Origin: Magicicada septendecula
Lineage: Eukaryota; Arthropoda; Insecta; Hemiptera; Cicadidae
Length of the DNA stretch: 64,000 nucleotides
Direction of reading: 5' to 3'
Assembly: GCA_034769895.1 (NCBI GenBank)
Contig: CM068375.1
Coordinates: 258,199,268 to 258,263,267, forward strand
Shown: positions 24,546-37,676 of the stretch, piece after piece
How positions within the stretch are numbered: position 1 is the first letter of the stretch
How the letters are laid out: each line of letters starts with the position of its first letter
Position numbers and translations under genes: made by a program
Notes under the pieces: model-generated
What the model was told of the DNA's origin: nothing
The model's input: only the letters and a program-made list of their open reading frames with translations
Databases searched by the model: none

Positions 24546-27500
24546 TATGTTTACGAAACTACATGTACTTTAAAAAAGTTTATACGTTATTACCAGTTAT
24601 GTATTGTGAATATATATATAGATCTATAGATATCTATGGAAATATACATAAACTTTGTCATTTCGGCATTATGGTTATAACTATTTAACTAGTTTAACTT
24701 AAAACTAATGCAGTAGTTCGGAAATTTTAGTGTTCACTGTGTGATCGTCTGGTTATTTTTACTTGGAAATGTATAGATTAGTTTTCGTAATTTTTCTGTT
24801 ATTTAAAAAAATTATCTGATATTAAAATGTATCTAACTTAATAATAAATGTATTTCGTTCAAAACAGTGAGCGAGTTCTGCAGTTCAGGAAGGTTTCTAG
24901 TATCTTAACACGTGTATTCCTGTGCGGCAACTTAGTTTTAACGATTCAACGACTTCAGGCTGTCGACCATGAGTCTCCTGAAACTAACCGAGTAGTTAGA
25001 CGTAGTCTTACGTCTACGTTTTATTGTGGTACTTTATGTTCTATCAGTACGTGTTAAATAATGTTTATTATTTTAAAGAAGTCTATTTGAAAAATCTTGT
25101 CATCACTTACAAAGAAGACTGTTCAGCGACAGCAATTTCATCATATTTTGGAAATTAGTCAGATTCTGGTCATGAAGCTGGAGTACGAACAGTTATTCAT
25201 TTCATTTGAATAGTATATAGACCTAATGCAGCTGATTTTCCGACCGAAGCTTCAATTCCAGATGAATCGTGTGGAAGAACACAAAGTGGCTAGGTAATAT
25301 GGATCGATATTGGCCAGATAATGTCCTGATATCTTCTTTTCTTAATGTATTGTTCAATTCGTAAAACCACTGATAGCCTTTAGAACAACACAACAAACGC
25401 ATGCTGTTGCAAGAAAGTACTATTGCAATATGCATGATCAAGCTAGACAAATCGCTCAACGTTTATTTTTTACAGCCATACTCGGGCATCATCATCCCTG
25501 CCAGGTTATAAACCTAAAATTGATTTATAAACACTGTCGTCTGTTGTAACGTCACAGAACGTTCCATAAAGGAAATCATTTACATAGCAATTTATCATAA
25601 GAGGAGAGTGAGGTGAACAGTATCGAACCCAAGTAGCCCTAAAAAATTATGTAATATTGTCTAATAATTATTACTACTGACATGAAAAAACGACCAAACT
25701 ATGACTATGACACAAACCCCATATATATTATTAAAGTGAATAACAGTGAAAAAACCATAAGATACTATGAGAGAGACAAATAATGTCAGAATCAACCAAA
25801 ATGAAGTCATTAATTATTAAGTTTTATAACTCTGAATAGAGTATTAAGAACTATTTTTTGTGAATGAATGGACATGATCCATTATTATATTATGTAATGT
25901 AAATAAAATAAATGTATTAAATGACTTAAATACATTATTAGAAAGAATCTAAGTTAAAATAAAAATTATATAATTGTTATGACAAAAAATATTAATGTGT
26001 TGGATTTGAGACCAAACACTCAGATTTCATGTAAAAATTAATTATTATCAATTTGAAATAAAAACTATATGCAATTGTCAAGCAGACAAAAGTAAACAAT
26101 TTATCTTAAACAAAGAAAGCTGTCAAATGAATAAAAGTTAGTCAAAATAGCCAAAAACAGTATTAACTAAAAACATGTGGTAGGCATATAATATTGTGTG
26201 ATTTATGAATTTAATGTTGCCAAAATGCAACCAAATTGCATTAGAAAGTTGAAATATAATATAAAGCGACTATACTAATATATTTGACTAACTTTAACAT
26301 GGTAATAGTCGAGTTAGCAAAATATTTACCTATACCATGTATGGCTGGATCCAATCAACCAGTACAAAAAATAGTCATATCTGGCTAAATATTTACAAAA
26401 TGTTGACAAAAATAAAATAGAATGGTACAATACTTCAGTATACCTTAAAAACGAACAAACTCACTTGAAAATAAGATCAATTAGGAAAGAACTTAACTTA
26501 TAAGAGTGAGATTTGTCACACTATGAAAAAGGACATCTCAAGACCAACCGATATGATGCTATGTTATCCTGTAATAAAGATGATATGTGTAAAGAGTAAC
26601 CAGGTATCACAAAAGACAGACAATATAATAAACTCTGAGTGTACACTAGTGAAATACTACATATGTTAAAGAAAGAGACTAATTATTGTGTTATAACATT
26701 GACAAAACATAGGCCATGGACAGGGGCCAAGTAAAATTGAAATTATCTATGTATTATATATGTTAAAATTTGTTTGTTTTGTTATAGGAAGATAGTAATA
26801 TTATGTATTCATGTTATGGAAGAAACATAATAGTTTCACAACAATTTTTTGTTCTAAAAAATTGAATTTCAATGACAACAACCCAAGGTGAGAGTTGTAT
26901 ATTGTGTTACTTATTAGAGTTAATTTATGTAAAAACCAATCATAATTAGTATCACTAGATTCAGTTGAAAACAGAGAATCTAAATGTAATAATGGCATAC
27001 AAATTGTGAGTACTAATGTAAAACTGTTTGATAAATACCAGAGTAATTTTTGAAATATCCTTAGAGTGAAGAATAAGAAATTTGTTCTAAAAGCTTCGAC
27101 GGAAATTAAATTTGTTCCATGATGTTCCATTTCGTTTATTCTCGAACAATCTAGAAGGAATTTTTACACAAATATACCGGAAGTTCATGATCTCAATCAG
27201 CCTGACTTAGTATAAAAGAGAGACCAAATTCGACCAAAAAACACTTGAAGCTTGAACTCCAGAACAGATGCATCACCCACGACACTGATCAACGCAGCTA
27301 AGGCGAAACCGAGAGGCGAGAAATCGACACAAGACCCGAAGAAAGGCTTTTCCCGTACATTGACAAACAGACTGACTTAACCTCTACAAGAATCTACGCC
27401 AATGTGTTGCTGAAATAGAGCAGCAACACGGCAAATTTTAATAGAAATTACGCAGCCAGAACGTCAACGGCCCAGGAGGGACCAAAACTTTAAATAGAGA

Positions 27501-29549
27501 ACCAATTCTGCTGTGTTCGCAAAGACAAACTAACTTGACAATAACCCCCTTAACGTAAACAAACACAAAGCCTTTCTCTCGACTACATGGGAATCAGCGC
27601 TGTGACGGCCAATTTGGTAACCAACGCGGAGCAGCTGATTTGTAACGGCGGGGTTTGAACGAAAATCTACTGCCAAACTGTTTCACAAAAAGTGCGGAAA
27701 TTGTAAATGATCGCAATTTTGACTTAAAATAAATTCGGTGCACACATGAAGAGGCGAGATTGAAAAACTACCCGAGAGGAGTGTCCAGTGCGAGATTAAT
27801 TAACCATTGGAACGTGAGTTACCAAAATTAAAGTCATTTTTTACCTGGTTACATTTATCACACAGTTGTACTACACATGCCACACACACCTTCAAATCAC
27901 TTAATTTTTCTTGTAAGGCATCTTACTGATATGTCTTGGTAGTTCAAAGGAGTCACGTCCTGAGAGTAAAGATTTTTTCACGTATTAAACTCATGCTTTT
28001 CAACTGAGTAAAAAATTGAAAATACTAGCCGATACTTGATTGGATAAATAAAATTGTCAATAATAATAATAATAACTTATGAATTTTTTCTTTTATAACT
28101 CTGCAATTTTATAATTTTTTTATGAATGTTAGTCCTTCAGACGATTTGTTTGTTTTTGAAGAATCATTAAACTTACCTTATTTTTTCAAGCTAAACTGAC
28201 TTGTTTATATTTTTTCATAGAAGTAAGATTTAAAAAATTTTAATTTCTTTAATAATCACATTTCTTTCTTGGGACAAACGATTCCAAGTGGCGCCCACAA
28301 AAAACATAGTATTAAGTTGTGTTACAGGACTACATCACCGCAGAGGATCCAGTCAATAGTAAGTAACAAAAAGTGCGTGGAGGTAACGCCCGACATCATA
28401 CAACACTTACACTATTTTTTTCTTTTGTTATAAATTGACGACTCCGACGTAAGGTTGTTGAAGCAGGTACACAATTTTCCTTTTTGTTATACTGTTTAGC
28501 TTTTAACATTTTTTTCTAAGGAACTATAAGGCGAGCGAAAATGATTTAGCTAATAACTTAGGTGCATTGTAAATCTTAATTTTTTAATTTTTAAGGCTAT
28601 TCTTGCAATAATAAATGTTGTGCAATTTTTTTTAAATTGTATAATTTTTAAGTTTCGTATTTGCGGCCCATTGGTGTAGGTTCATCTGAGTTACATACAG
28701 TGTATGGGGCAGCGTTGACGTATTCACTGGGGAACAATACGTTACGTCAGGGTTGTTTGGGCTTTGTTTTACAATACAAACACACGCTACAACACGGTGA
28801 CCTTCATCGATAACAACACTTAAACACAATCATTAATCAGCTACAGTCAATGCAACATTGTAGCAGTGTTACCAACAGAAGTAACGGTTTGCAAAGTAAC
28901 CGTTGCGGAACATTCAAAATTGTTCCTTTTATACTATTGACAGAATACCGCGAGTTAATGTAGGTCATGCTCAAAACTACGATAGTATATCTAACGCAAT
29001 GGCAGTTTACCTATTTGTCTTCTTTTCTGGCTAACGAAGGTCGACTTCTTTGGCCACGCACTTCCATTTTTTTCGAACCCGAATATCACTTCTTTCAACC
29101 CAAAAGTTACTCGGCATCCACTTCTCCCAAATTTTTACCCACATACTCTGTCCATCTGTCTTCGTTCTTTCTCTTCTTTTACAACCAGTTCACTTGCTCT
29201 TCCATCCCCATATCCCCATAACCGTTATCCCTACGCATATTAAGTCCGCATCCACCGCAGTCTCTGTTTTGAACTTTCTTAAATATTTCGAAACAGTTCT
29301 TGGTTATTTTAACGATCCATTTAATTGTTCCATTCACGTTATCATTACGTCTTATCTTTTCTTTAACATCTGTTGTTGATTAGGGTTAAATGAACCTAAA
29401 TTAAAACCAATCTATTAGAAATGCTTTCTAATTAATTTCTCTCCCACTCTCAGACAGAAGAACGCAATGAAAACGGTACACTGGATAATAAAATATGCGA
29501 AACTGTAAAAAAATTCTTACAAACGAAGATTTTTCATTTGTTAATAATA
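24546..29549. other. No gene; one possible LTR at about 27.1-28.3 kb
   Basis: A+T-rich except 27.2-27.75 kb. A TATAAAAG box at 27211 and a TGGCGCCCAC primer-site-like string near 28290 bracket a stretch that could be an LTR of a tRNA-Lys-primed element, but no gag or pol follows. Nothing else is recognised. Confidence 0.35.
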
Positions 29550-30357
29550 CAGTAGAAACTCATGTGTCCGTTACGAATAGGGACGAAGGTGTTGATGGGG
29601 TATGATACGATCGTGTATGATACGTGGGATATGAAGATGAGGCATTATCAGGATTTTTCATCAAAAGGATTTTTGGTTATTTGACGATCCACTCCTCGCA
29701 CGTTCTTAGGCTCCAACTGTACTTAAATTTTTATCTGTACAAATAATAAAAATTACTGTATTATATTATAACTCTTATTGTTCCCGAATAACGAAAAAAG
29801 AAGACAAATACGCAGTCATCTTCAACCGACAACCAGAAATGTAGGCTTACATAGAATAGGTATGATGATAACTATTGTTACTGTGTTGTGTTATTTTAAT
29901 GTGTAAAATTACAAACAAAAAAATTGTAATGTTAAATTTTAGGTTACAATTATTGTTTAAATATTTTCAAATAACTTAAATACAACTGCAAGCAGGTAAA
30001 ATATTAGGTGTAAATAAACCTACTTGCAGTTGAATTTTTTTGAAGATGTTACATAGGAGACATGCAGGAAACTCAACGAGTTACTTACAAAGGAATAATG
30101 GAATTATTGTTTAAAAATGTTTTTACTTTATTTGTTTTAATACACTTGCAACCAGTTCCACGATAATGTTACCGATCTTGAACACTGATAAGACGCTCCC
30201 CATCTTGCACCGCAAACCAGCCAACTACATTCTTGGCCTACACTATGTGCATTGTTTTTGACAGTGAACGATATTTTCGTCCATTAGTGGTGGACGTCTG
30301 AACCGTAACTTTAGAAAGGCAGAGTTAAAAGGGTGACGGACAATCTAGGTTCTACTG
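29550..30357. mobile_element. pogo-type MITE with TA target duplication
   Basis: Left end CAGTAGAAACTCATGTGTCC and right end (inverted) CAGTAGAACCTAGATTGTCC form about 28-bp imperfect terminal repeats. TA flanks both sides (29548-29549 and 30358-30359). 808 bp, no transposase. The first seven bases are shared with the MITE at 12254. Confidence 0.75.
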
Positions 30358-31166
30358 TACCATGAGCTCACCTTTTTTTTTCGCGATAATTATTTGGACA
30401 CAAAGATTAAGATTTCATCCTGTAATAGTCTAGGTAAGTACATATCCTATGACCGAATAGCTTCGTTTTTTTTCAACATGTTACTTTAATATGTTGATTT
30501 TAATGTTTCAGCACTTTGTAAAGCCTTCAAACGCCCTTCTTCTCCTTCTACCTTTCTTTAGTCATTAACAAATAAATATGTTCTCCGCAACGCAGCAAGC
30601 GAAATAAGCTTTCAGTTAAGGTTAGGTTAATCATAACCTAAGGTTACACTTCTATCAGGTTAAACTTAAGCGTGTTGGGTTGAGTTTCAGAATTCGCCGA
30701 AAACAGGGGAAATTCCGAAATTTGCACATACAGTACAAAAATAAATTTTTGGCAAGTAATTTAATTATCATGAAGACGTATAAAACAGCAAAAATTAAAA
30801 TTTTTTGTTATAACATTTTACTAATTCGAAAATGCGCTAACAAATTACTATGAAAAAAAAATTTGGTACCGTCAGTCACCAATGGTTACTAGTTGAATTG
30901 ATAATAATTGGCATTAATCATTTTCTTACTGTTTCGCTTGTAAGTTGCCACTCGCAGTCAAACAGTTAAATTTGCTGTCGTGCATCCAGTCATTATTGCT
31001 AGGAATGATATGTTAGTAAGGTCGATGTTGACAGACCGCCGAAACGTATACTGACTCAGTTTTCTGCGAATTCTCCTCAGAAATATAATCAGGATTCCAT
31101 ACATCGAGTCCTCGTTCGTAAGCTTTTGCGGTTTTCACATAGCATCATTGTTAGCTTTAACACATT
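30358..31166. other. No gene recognised
   Basis: A+T-rich DNA between two transposons. Confidence 0.5.
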
Positions 31167-32277
31167 TCAATATATATAAAACTCAAAGTCTGAGGATTTA
31201 TGGGTAGGCTACTGAATACAAATCCACACCGTTACACCGATTTCCACCAAATTTTGCACAGGTAACCTTTGACACAAGGCGCAAAATACTGTCAAACTTG
31301 GAATTTGATATTTTGCCCCGTTCGCACGATTTAGGCCCTTTTAATTATGCCTTTTCGTTGACGCGTATAAAGATGTCAACAACACCATGGAGACCAGAAT
31401 TAATTACCATAGTAACAAGTAAATAAACAAATGATATTTAGCGGCATCGGAACTGTACCTTTATCCGTTCCTGCAGTTTTTAATGTTTTTAATATGCGAT
31501 TGCATCGATATATTTTGTAATGTTGTATACAGATACGTCTATATATTTTGTAATTGTTTTAAACGATTATAAAATTAATGTTTATACGTATTTCTGATGA
31601 TGCAATGAATAAGTAATGAAATATATTAAATAATACTACTAAAGATGTCAACAATACCATGGAGACCAGAATTAATTACCTTAGTAACAAATTACTACAA
31701 ACAAAAGCTATTTAGCGGCATCGGAACTGTACATTTATCCATTCCTGCAGTACATTTTCGATGTTTTATATAATATGTGATTGTATCGATATATTACGAT
31801 GTGGAAGGTGTACTAATTGTAAATTATCCTATTACTTAATGCAAAGTGAAAATACGTGTTGTTTTCATTTGTGAGGTTAGGTGACAACGGTTTTTGGTTT
31901 TTAGTTTACTGCTGAAATAAATAAAACCCATAGTTGAGGAAAACATAACGTTTATTGTGTTATACAATGCTTCTAACACAGTAACACTTAAAATAAAAAA
32001 GTTAGCGTTTTTGATTTAACAGGTACTTTATAAATATCTCCAAAGGCTTTGTAAACGGGTACTTTTAAATCTCCAAAGGCTGTTGCACCAACATAATAAT
32101 TTAGTAAAAGTTAAAATAGTACAAGTGTTGAAAACAGCTTTGGAAAGAATTTGACTAATGAGTACAAAATTGTTATACGAGCTGACAGAACGCCAAATAG
32201 ATATAGACAATAAAAAGTATATTAAAATACTTATTAAAAATCAAATATTCGCTTGCGAAGCCGCGGGTAACAGCTAG
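31167..32277 (+). mobile_element. Non-autonomous Helitron with internal duplication
   Basis: Starts TC followed by an AATATATATAAAACTC-type 5' end and ends GCGAAGCCGCGGGTAACAG then CTAG before T, both standard for insect Helitrons. It contains no protein. Two direct copies of a segment of about 150 bp (from 31369 and from 31641) lie inside. Confidence 0.8.
31369..31800 (+). repeat. Direct duplication inside the Helitron (period about 272 bp)
   Basis: The segment beginning AAAGATGTCAACAA with CCATGGAGACCAGAATTAAT, TTTAGCGGCATCGGAACTGT and GTTCCTGCAGT blocks occurs at 31369 and again at 31641 with about 85-90% identity. Confidence 0.85.
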
Positions 32278-35200
32278 TGTTAAATAATACCAAACAATAT
32301 TTTGATGTGATTTCTCTGCAACCTCCCTACAAACTTTCAAAACAAAACAATCATATCTTCTAAAACAGGGTAAATTGAAATGCCACCTTCACAAGACTGA
32401 ATGCAAAGCATCATGGGAGCTTTAAGAAGTAGTTCTACTGCACTTCATTGAATTGTAACACTTCACAGGTCAGATATTCAAGTATTTTCATAATACCCGA
32501 ACTCCATCTAAGTACAAAAATGTATAAGAGGGAGAATAATTAAATAAAGGTGAAATATAGAATAAGTAGGAAACCAGATTGTATTAAATTGTGACATAAT
32601 TTTTTTCCTGACATAAATTCACTGACATTGGCATTGGAAAGTAGTTTGGCTACATACGACACGGCTTCACTGCGTTAAGAGTGTAACGACAGACAACGTG
32701 ATTTGACGAATGTCCTACGATACTACCGTTATTGACCTGAGTGATTTGAACCTTGTGCTGAAGGATTAAGTAGACACTGTACTTTAACGCTGACTGCCAG
32801 CCACGCATGTCCACGCACAGTTGCGTGTCCGCTGTATCTTTGACATTTCACTCAACGATGATACTACAACGGTCATTGATTTTATTTTTTACACTACGCG
32901 ACCGTAAAATCTGACAGTACTGAGCTGCCAGTACACACGGTAGAAATGAACCTACCACCTGTTGTTCGTCCGCTCCGTGTTTGAACTACGACCGTACAGC
33001 GGTTTTCGATCGTAACTCTATTCATTAGTTTTACGTACGTTATTGAGAACACTTTGTAAGCCTTACAAGTACTATCCGTGTTGCACATGCGCAAGCATAT
33101 ACAGCAAAATTTCGTTTCAACAAGTGTCTTAATGACTACAGAATAATGTTACGGCGTTCCGTTTGTATTGTGTAACACAATCGTCAATCATTCGTCTGTT
33201 CATTTGATAAATGTTCTTTATATAACTCATTCCGGCGACAATACGTGTCAATGGACTCTTCATTCAAGACAAGACGTTTCAATCTTTAGACTTGTACGTG
33301 TTCATTTATTATTATAAAATACGTTAACTTTATAAACACTTGTCTGGAAATACACAAACAAGTATAATATTTGCGTTATCGATTCGAGTCAAGTACGCAG
33401 TTTTCACTCACAATAAACCGATGCAAGACATGTATTAATGTAAAGATATTTAAAGATCCGTTCGATCAACTTTTAAAACTCATTTAACAGAGTAGAAAAA
33501 TAATGCTGTAATATTCTTAATCTGGACTACTAATTAAATTTTGCGGAAAAGAAAAATATTAAAAATTTGTTTTTTTTTAACACTATGGTACTGTATGCAA
33601 TTTACGGGAGCTCAAAAAATAACAAGTAAATACATAATATATAAACAAATATAATTTTAAAAATAATAATAACAAATAAATAATTTTGAACTGTCTAAAT
33701 TGACAGTATCACAGTACAAACAATGGAATCCACTCTGCCGAGCACTTTCGGCACAAACCACTAGCAAATACGTGAGGTTCGGTCCGAAAGTTTCCAAAAT
33801 TTATTTGTAAAAAATCATACACTTACAAAAATGATAATTGAGTCGATATCCTTTCAAAGTTATCATAGTTGAATTGATTAGTCGTTTCTAATGTGATTTT
33901 AATGCTCGTCAATACTGCTGGAGAATTATTTTCTTTTTTCATTTACTAAATTATTTATTTCATTAAACCATTTGTGTTTTCCAATACATATTACAATGCA
34001 TACATTATACAGAATTGTATAAACAAATATTTTGTTGAATGTTCATTTTGTATCATGTATCATGTCCTAATACTGGTTCTCTCAATAACTGACCTTATCG
34101 TAATATATATAGATTCTAAACGAAATTAAAACTATGGTAAAATTTTGAATAAATACACAGATTGTATTCATTTAGATATTTATTTCATTAAAATTATTTA
34201 CTGTATTTCATAATAGACATAGGAGTGCATAAAGGCTGGTTAAAGATGACGTTTGTTCTCCATTAAGTAATGCTCAAGTTTCTAAAGTTCTAATATTATG
34301 ATCTCCTTAATCAAAACATCAGAGCAGGTTAGTGTGTGTGTGAGGGTCCAACATGGGCAAAGACTTTCAACATTCACTATGGAACGTTGCTCAGAGTAAA
34401 CCTGCGAATCTACAGTGTACGTTTCACAGAACAGATAAACGCGGAAAAGAAAGAGCGCTCCAGAGTTGCTCACATGAACCCTGAGCACTTGCAGAGGGTC
34501 CACTCCCTAAAGACGAAACTCTGTCTGTGGACCGTTCCACTGTATACACGTGGTTACACTGCCCAGCGATCCACAGGAAGCGAATCTCCGTCCACGCTGG
34601 ACACTATTTCTGCTTGCACGCGTGGATGTCGTTGTATGGATTACGGAACTTTTCATTTAAAGTACGTGCAAACACAAGCAAATAAACGTGAGTTAGGCCA
34701 GAAATAACGCGATTGTGTGCGTGTGTATGTGTCCTGCCTGCTTTTTGATACCGGTAATCATAATAATAAAACTTTGGAAACGTAAACATTAAATAATGGA
34801 GATGATATACTTGCTAGCCAGGAACTTCGTCTTCACGCGTCGACGATTTAAATTAAAATTAAAATGAATTTAGTTTAATTGCCTAGTAACGGATTTATTT
34901 TATTTTTAACAATTACCATTGTTTAACCCAGTTTAAATATATGTTTATTTAAAAATCATCAAAGTTTTTCTTCTGAGATAACCTATATTTCTCGTTCTAT
35001 GTGTGTGAACCAGAATATAATATTATATGAACTTGCCAATTTTTTAACACTGGTTTTAGTTATAAGACCGCAATAATTGAAGATTTAATTTTTTTAATTG
35101 CATTAAAAACAAATTCGTTGGCATGGTAACCATAAATCTAATCTGCTACGTATTCCCAGGCATTACACAAATTTACTAACTTATTTTATCCAAGGAAAAT

Positions 35201-35360
35201 TTTAGTAATATTATTTTAATACACTTTATTAAGGCAGACAGTCTGATTTCAATATTCACTGTAAACGTTATACTACACGTTAATACGAAATAGTAAATAT
35301 CATTTACAACATATTATTTATTGTAAATATTACAGGTTAATTTAAACATTCTATATTAAC
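32278..35360. other. No gene recognised; two G+C-richer islands
   Basis: Islands at about 32.65-33.2 kb and 34.3-34.75 kb contrast with the flanks. The second contains an unbroken 123-codon plus-strand frame (34336-34707; VAHMNPEHLQRVHSLKTKL) without any motif I recognise, overlapped by a minus-strand frame. It could be an exon fragment or chance. Confidence 0.35.
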
Positions 35361-35480
35361 TCAATTAATTTAAAATATACCTTATCTGATCTGTCAGCGA
35401 TCTTGTAGTTTAATATTCCACTACATGTTTCGGGAATTAAATTCTCATCATCAGGTGAAACTTCTCTTCCTAATATATAT
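35361..35480 (-). repeat. PLE terminal inverted segment
   Basis: The reverse complement of 35803-35923 over about 120 bp, a typical tail-inverted PLE end. It carries the hammerhead-like motif on the minus strand. Confidence 0.9.
35415..35461 (-). ncRNA. Hammerhead-ribozyme-like motif, inverted PLE copy
   Basis: Minus strand: stem I strand GTTTCAC, core CTGATGA, stem II (one A-C mismatch here), GAAAC, palindromic stem III ACATGT, then A and the stem I return GTGGAAT. Of the three copies this has the strongest stem I (C-G, A-U, C-G, U-G, U-A, U-A). One extra U sits between the core and stem II. Confidence 0.6.
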
Positions 35481-35491
35481 GCATGTCATGT

Positions 35492-35958
35492 CATGCATGT
35501 CACTAACAAAGGTCGTTTGATGGATGCGTTGGAAGAATTCGAAATTTATAAAGCATCAAAAATACATAAAGAAAGTTTGCTCAACGACCAGCTTTCATTT
35601 AGATCGAACACGTTTTATGATACCGTATTAAAGATAAACGGTGAACTTTTCAATCAGCCCAGATGATATGTGACTATCAGGCAGTGCGCACTGTCTTCGT
35701 TAGCTGTGTGTGTACGGTGTTTTAATTATGTCATTTTTAATAGTTGTGTTTGTTTTATTCGTTCGTGTGTGTATGTGTTTTTAATAATTTCACCGACGAC
35801 TCCTATATATTAGGAAGAAGAAGTTTTATCTGATGATGGGAATTTAATTCCCGAAACATGTAGTGGAATATTAAACTACAAGATCGCTGACGGATCAGAT
35901 AAGGTATATTTTAAATTAATTGAATCTTATAAGCGATGTGGAGACCATTTATATGATG
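35492..35958 (+). repeat. PLE left pseudo-LTR
   Basis: Nearly identical to 41887-42354. It contains the endonuclease C-terminus, the 3' UTR, the hammerhead-like motif and the first bases of the 5' region, as expected for the partially tandem PLE arrangement. Confidence 0.92.
35823..35869 (+). ncRNA. Hammerhead-ribozyme-like motif, left pseudo-LTR
   Basis: Stem I GTTTTAT, core CTGATGA, stem II GGGAAT/ATTCCC, GAAAC, palindromic ACATGT, A, then GTGGAAT. Stem I here relies on G-U pairs. Hammerhead motifs are known in PLE pseudo-LTRs; the palindromic stem III would favour a dimeric fold. Confidence 0.6.
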
Positions 35959-36546
35959 AATCTTGAAGCTAGTCAAGCACAATTGGTCTATAAATACAAG
36001 AACATTAAGATGAAAATATTAAAAACCAACCTTAATATTAAATTTAATAAAAAATGTTTACATAATGACATAACACCGAAGTTTGCCAACATAAATATTA
36101 GAAACAAGTCATTAGCAGCTATTAAGACTAAGTCACTTGCACAAAAGATTTGGCTCAAAGAAGAAATTAAACAGTTATATATAAAGAAAAATAGATTAAA
36201 CCAATTACTGTACAAAGCACATTTAGAAATGTTAAACAAGTTGCATCCAGCTATTATCTACTATGCCATGGAATTGAGAGGGACACAGATAAGAAATGCA
36301 GTAAAAGTTATTGTAGCCACGCACACCAAGAAGTTCGATCTCTTGTTCAGCAAACACATAAACAAGATAACATTGATTGTAAACACAGATTCTACAAACG
36401 CATAGCTAATTATACCGACATACGATTGTCTAAGGATGAAGAAGATTTATTGTCCAAAGGTTTAAAATATAATTTACCCAACTTTAATAATAAAAATGTT
36501 TTATTGCGGGAGGTAACTAACGCAGAAGCGGTTCTAAAATGTATTT
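35920..36546 (+). pseudogene. PLE ORF: N-terminal region
   Basis: The first frame gives KCLHNDITPKFANINIRNKS, KEEIKQLYIKKNRLNQLLY and LHPAIIYYAMELRGTQIRNA, matching the conserved N-terminal region upstream of PLE RT. Near 36390 it shifts and continues KHRFYKRIANYTDIRLSKDE and LLSKGLKYNLPNF (a conserved PLE LxxGLKF-type block) until a TAG at 36546. The role of this region is not well defined. It is broken by one shift and one stop. Confidence 0.75.
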
Positions 36547-36636
36547 AGAAACCAGGACATTCAGTGTGAAACACGCTCCATTATTAACAACAAATTAAAT
36601 CGATTAATAAAAACAGACTTTAAAAATAAATATAAT

Positions 36637-37676
36637 GTGAGATACAAGAAAGAATTCAACATTGCAAAAAGTATAAAACAAAAAGTTAATAGGTATAAAG
36701 TTATAATAACTAAGGCTGATAAAGGCAACACTGTAGTCCTCTTAAATCAAACAGATTATGTAAAGAAAGGCTATGATTTTATCAACAATAACAATATTAA
36801 AGTTCTAGACAATGACCCCACAGGTAGTTACACAAGAATATTAAATTCGGCTGTAAACAAATGTGACACGTTATTTGACAAATACACTAGACATCACATT
36901 AAACATATTAATGCAAAAGCACCCAAATTCACAGGTTTACCGAAGATACATAAAGAGAATATACCCATACATCCTTTAATTAATTACACCTCTGCCCCAG
37001 GGTACAAAGTAGCTAAGAAACTTCAACGTATAATAAAAAAATAGTATTAAATTACAAAATAATCAAAGCGTTAAAAACAATTTGGAATTTATAGTAAGAA
37101 TTAAAAATATCGACGTTTTACCTAGCTATAAATTAGTGTCGTTTGATATAGTTAATTTATATACTAATATACCTGTATTAGAAACAATCTAAATTCTTAA
37201 AAACAACCTAATTAAGACGGCCATATTAAATCGACAACAGATTGATGAACTTATATCATTGTTACAAATCGTATTAAAACAGAACTATTTTACTTACGAT
37301 AAGAGATTTGTTATACAAGAAGACGGGTTAGCTATGGGTTCCCCCTTAAGTGGATTGTTGGCTGAAATTTACTTAAACTTCTATGAAAATAAATACCTGT
37401 TGTCTAATTGCAATACATTCCACAAAGCCATTATTTCGTACATACCCTATGTAGATGATACCTTCGTGGTTTTTGATGGCACTTATAGGCAAATTAACAA
37501 GCTACTAATACATGAATAGCGTAAACAGTAAAATTAAATTTACAATTGAAATGGAAAATAATGAAAGTATAAATTTCCTTGACTTATCTGTGCGTAAACA
37601 GAATCGCTCATTTACATTTAAAATATACAGGAAGCCCAACTACCATAGACTTAACTATTGTAATAAAACGTCGTTT
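36637..37676 (+). pseudogene. PLE ORF: reverse transcriptase
   Basis: RT motifs in order: VIITKADKGNTVVLLN (RT1), APKFTGLPKIHKENIPIHPL (RT2), a stop near 37044, LVSFDIVNLYTNIPV (motif A, near 37140), a stop, EDGLAMGSPLSGLLAEIYL (motif B), YVDDTFVVFDG (catalytic, near 37450), a shift, then KIKFTIEMENNESINFLDLS and IYRKPNY at the thumb. KADKGN and GLPKIHK are hallmarks of Penelope-type RT and exclude LINE or LTR RT. The frame is cut at NKTSF by the foreign insertion and resumes at 41341. Confidence 0.92.

Noticed and set aside
28967-29379. Overlapping Phe/Ser/Pro-rich frames
   Set aside because: Low-complexity pyrimidine-rich translation, no domain, two frames equally open.
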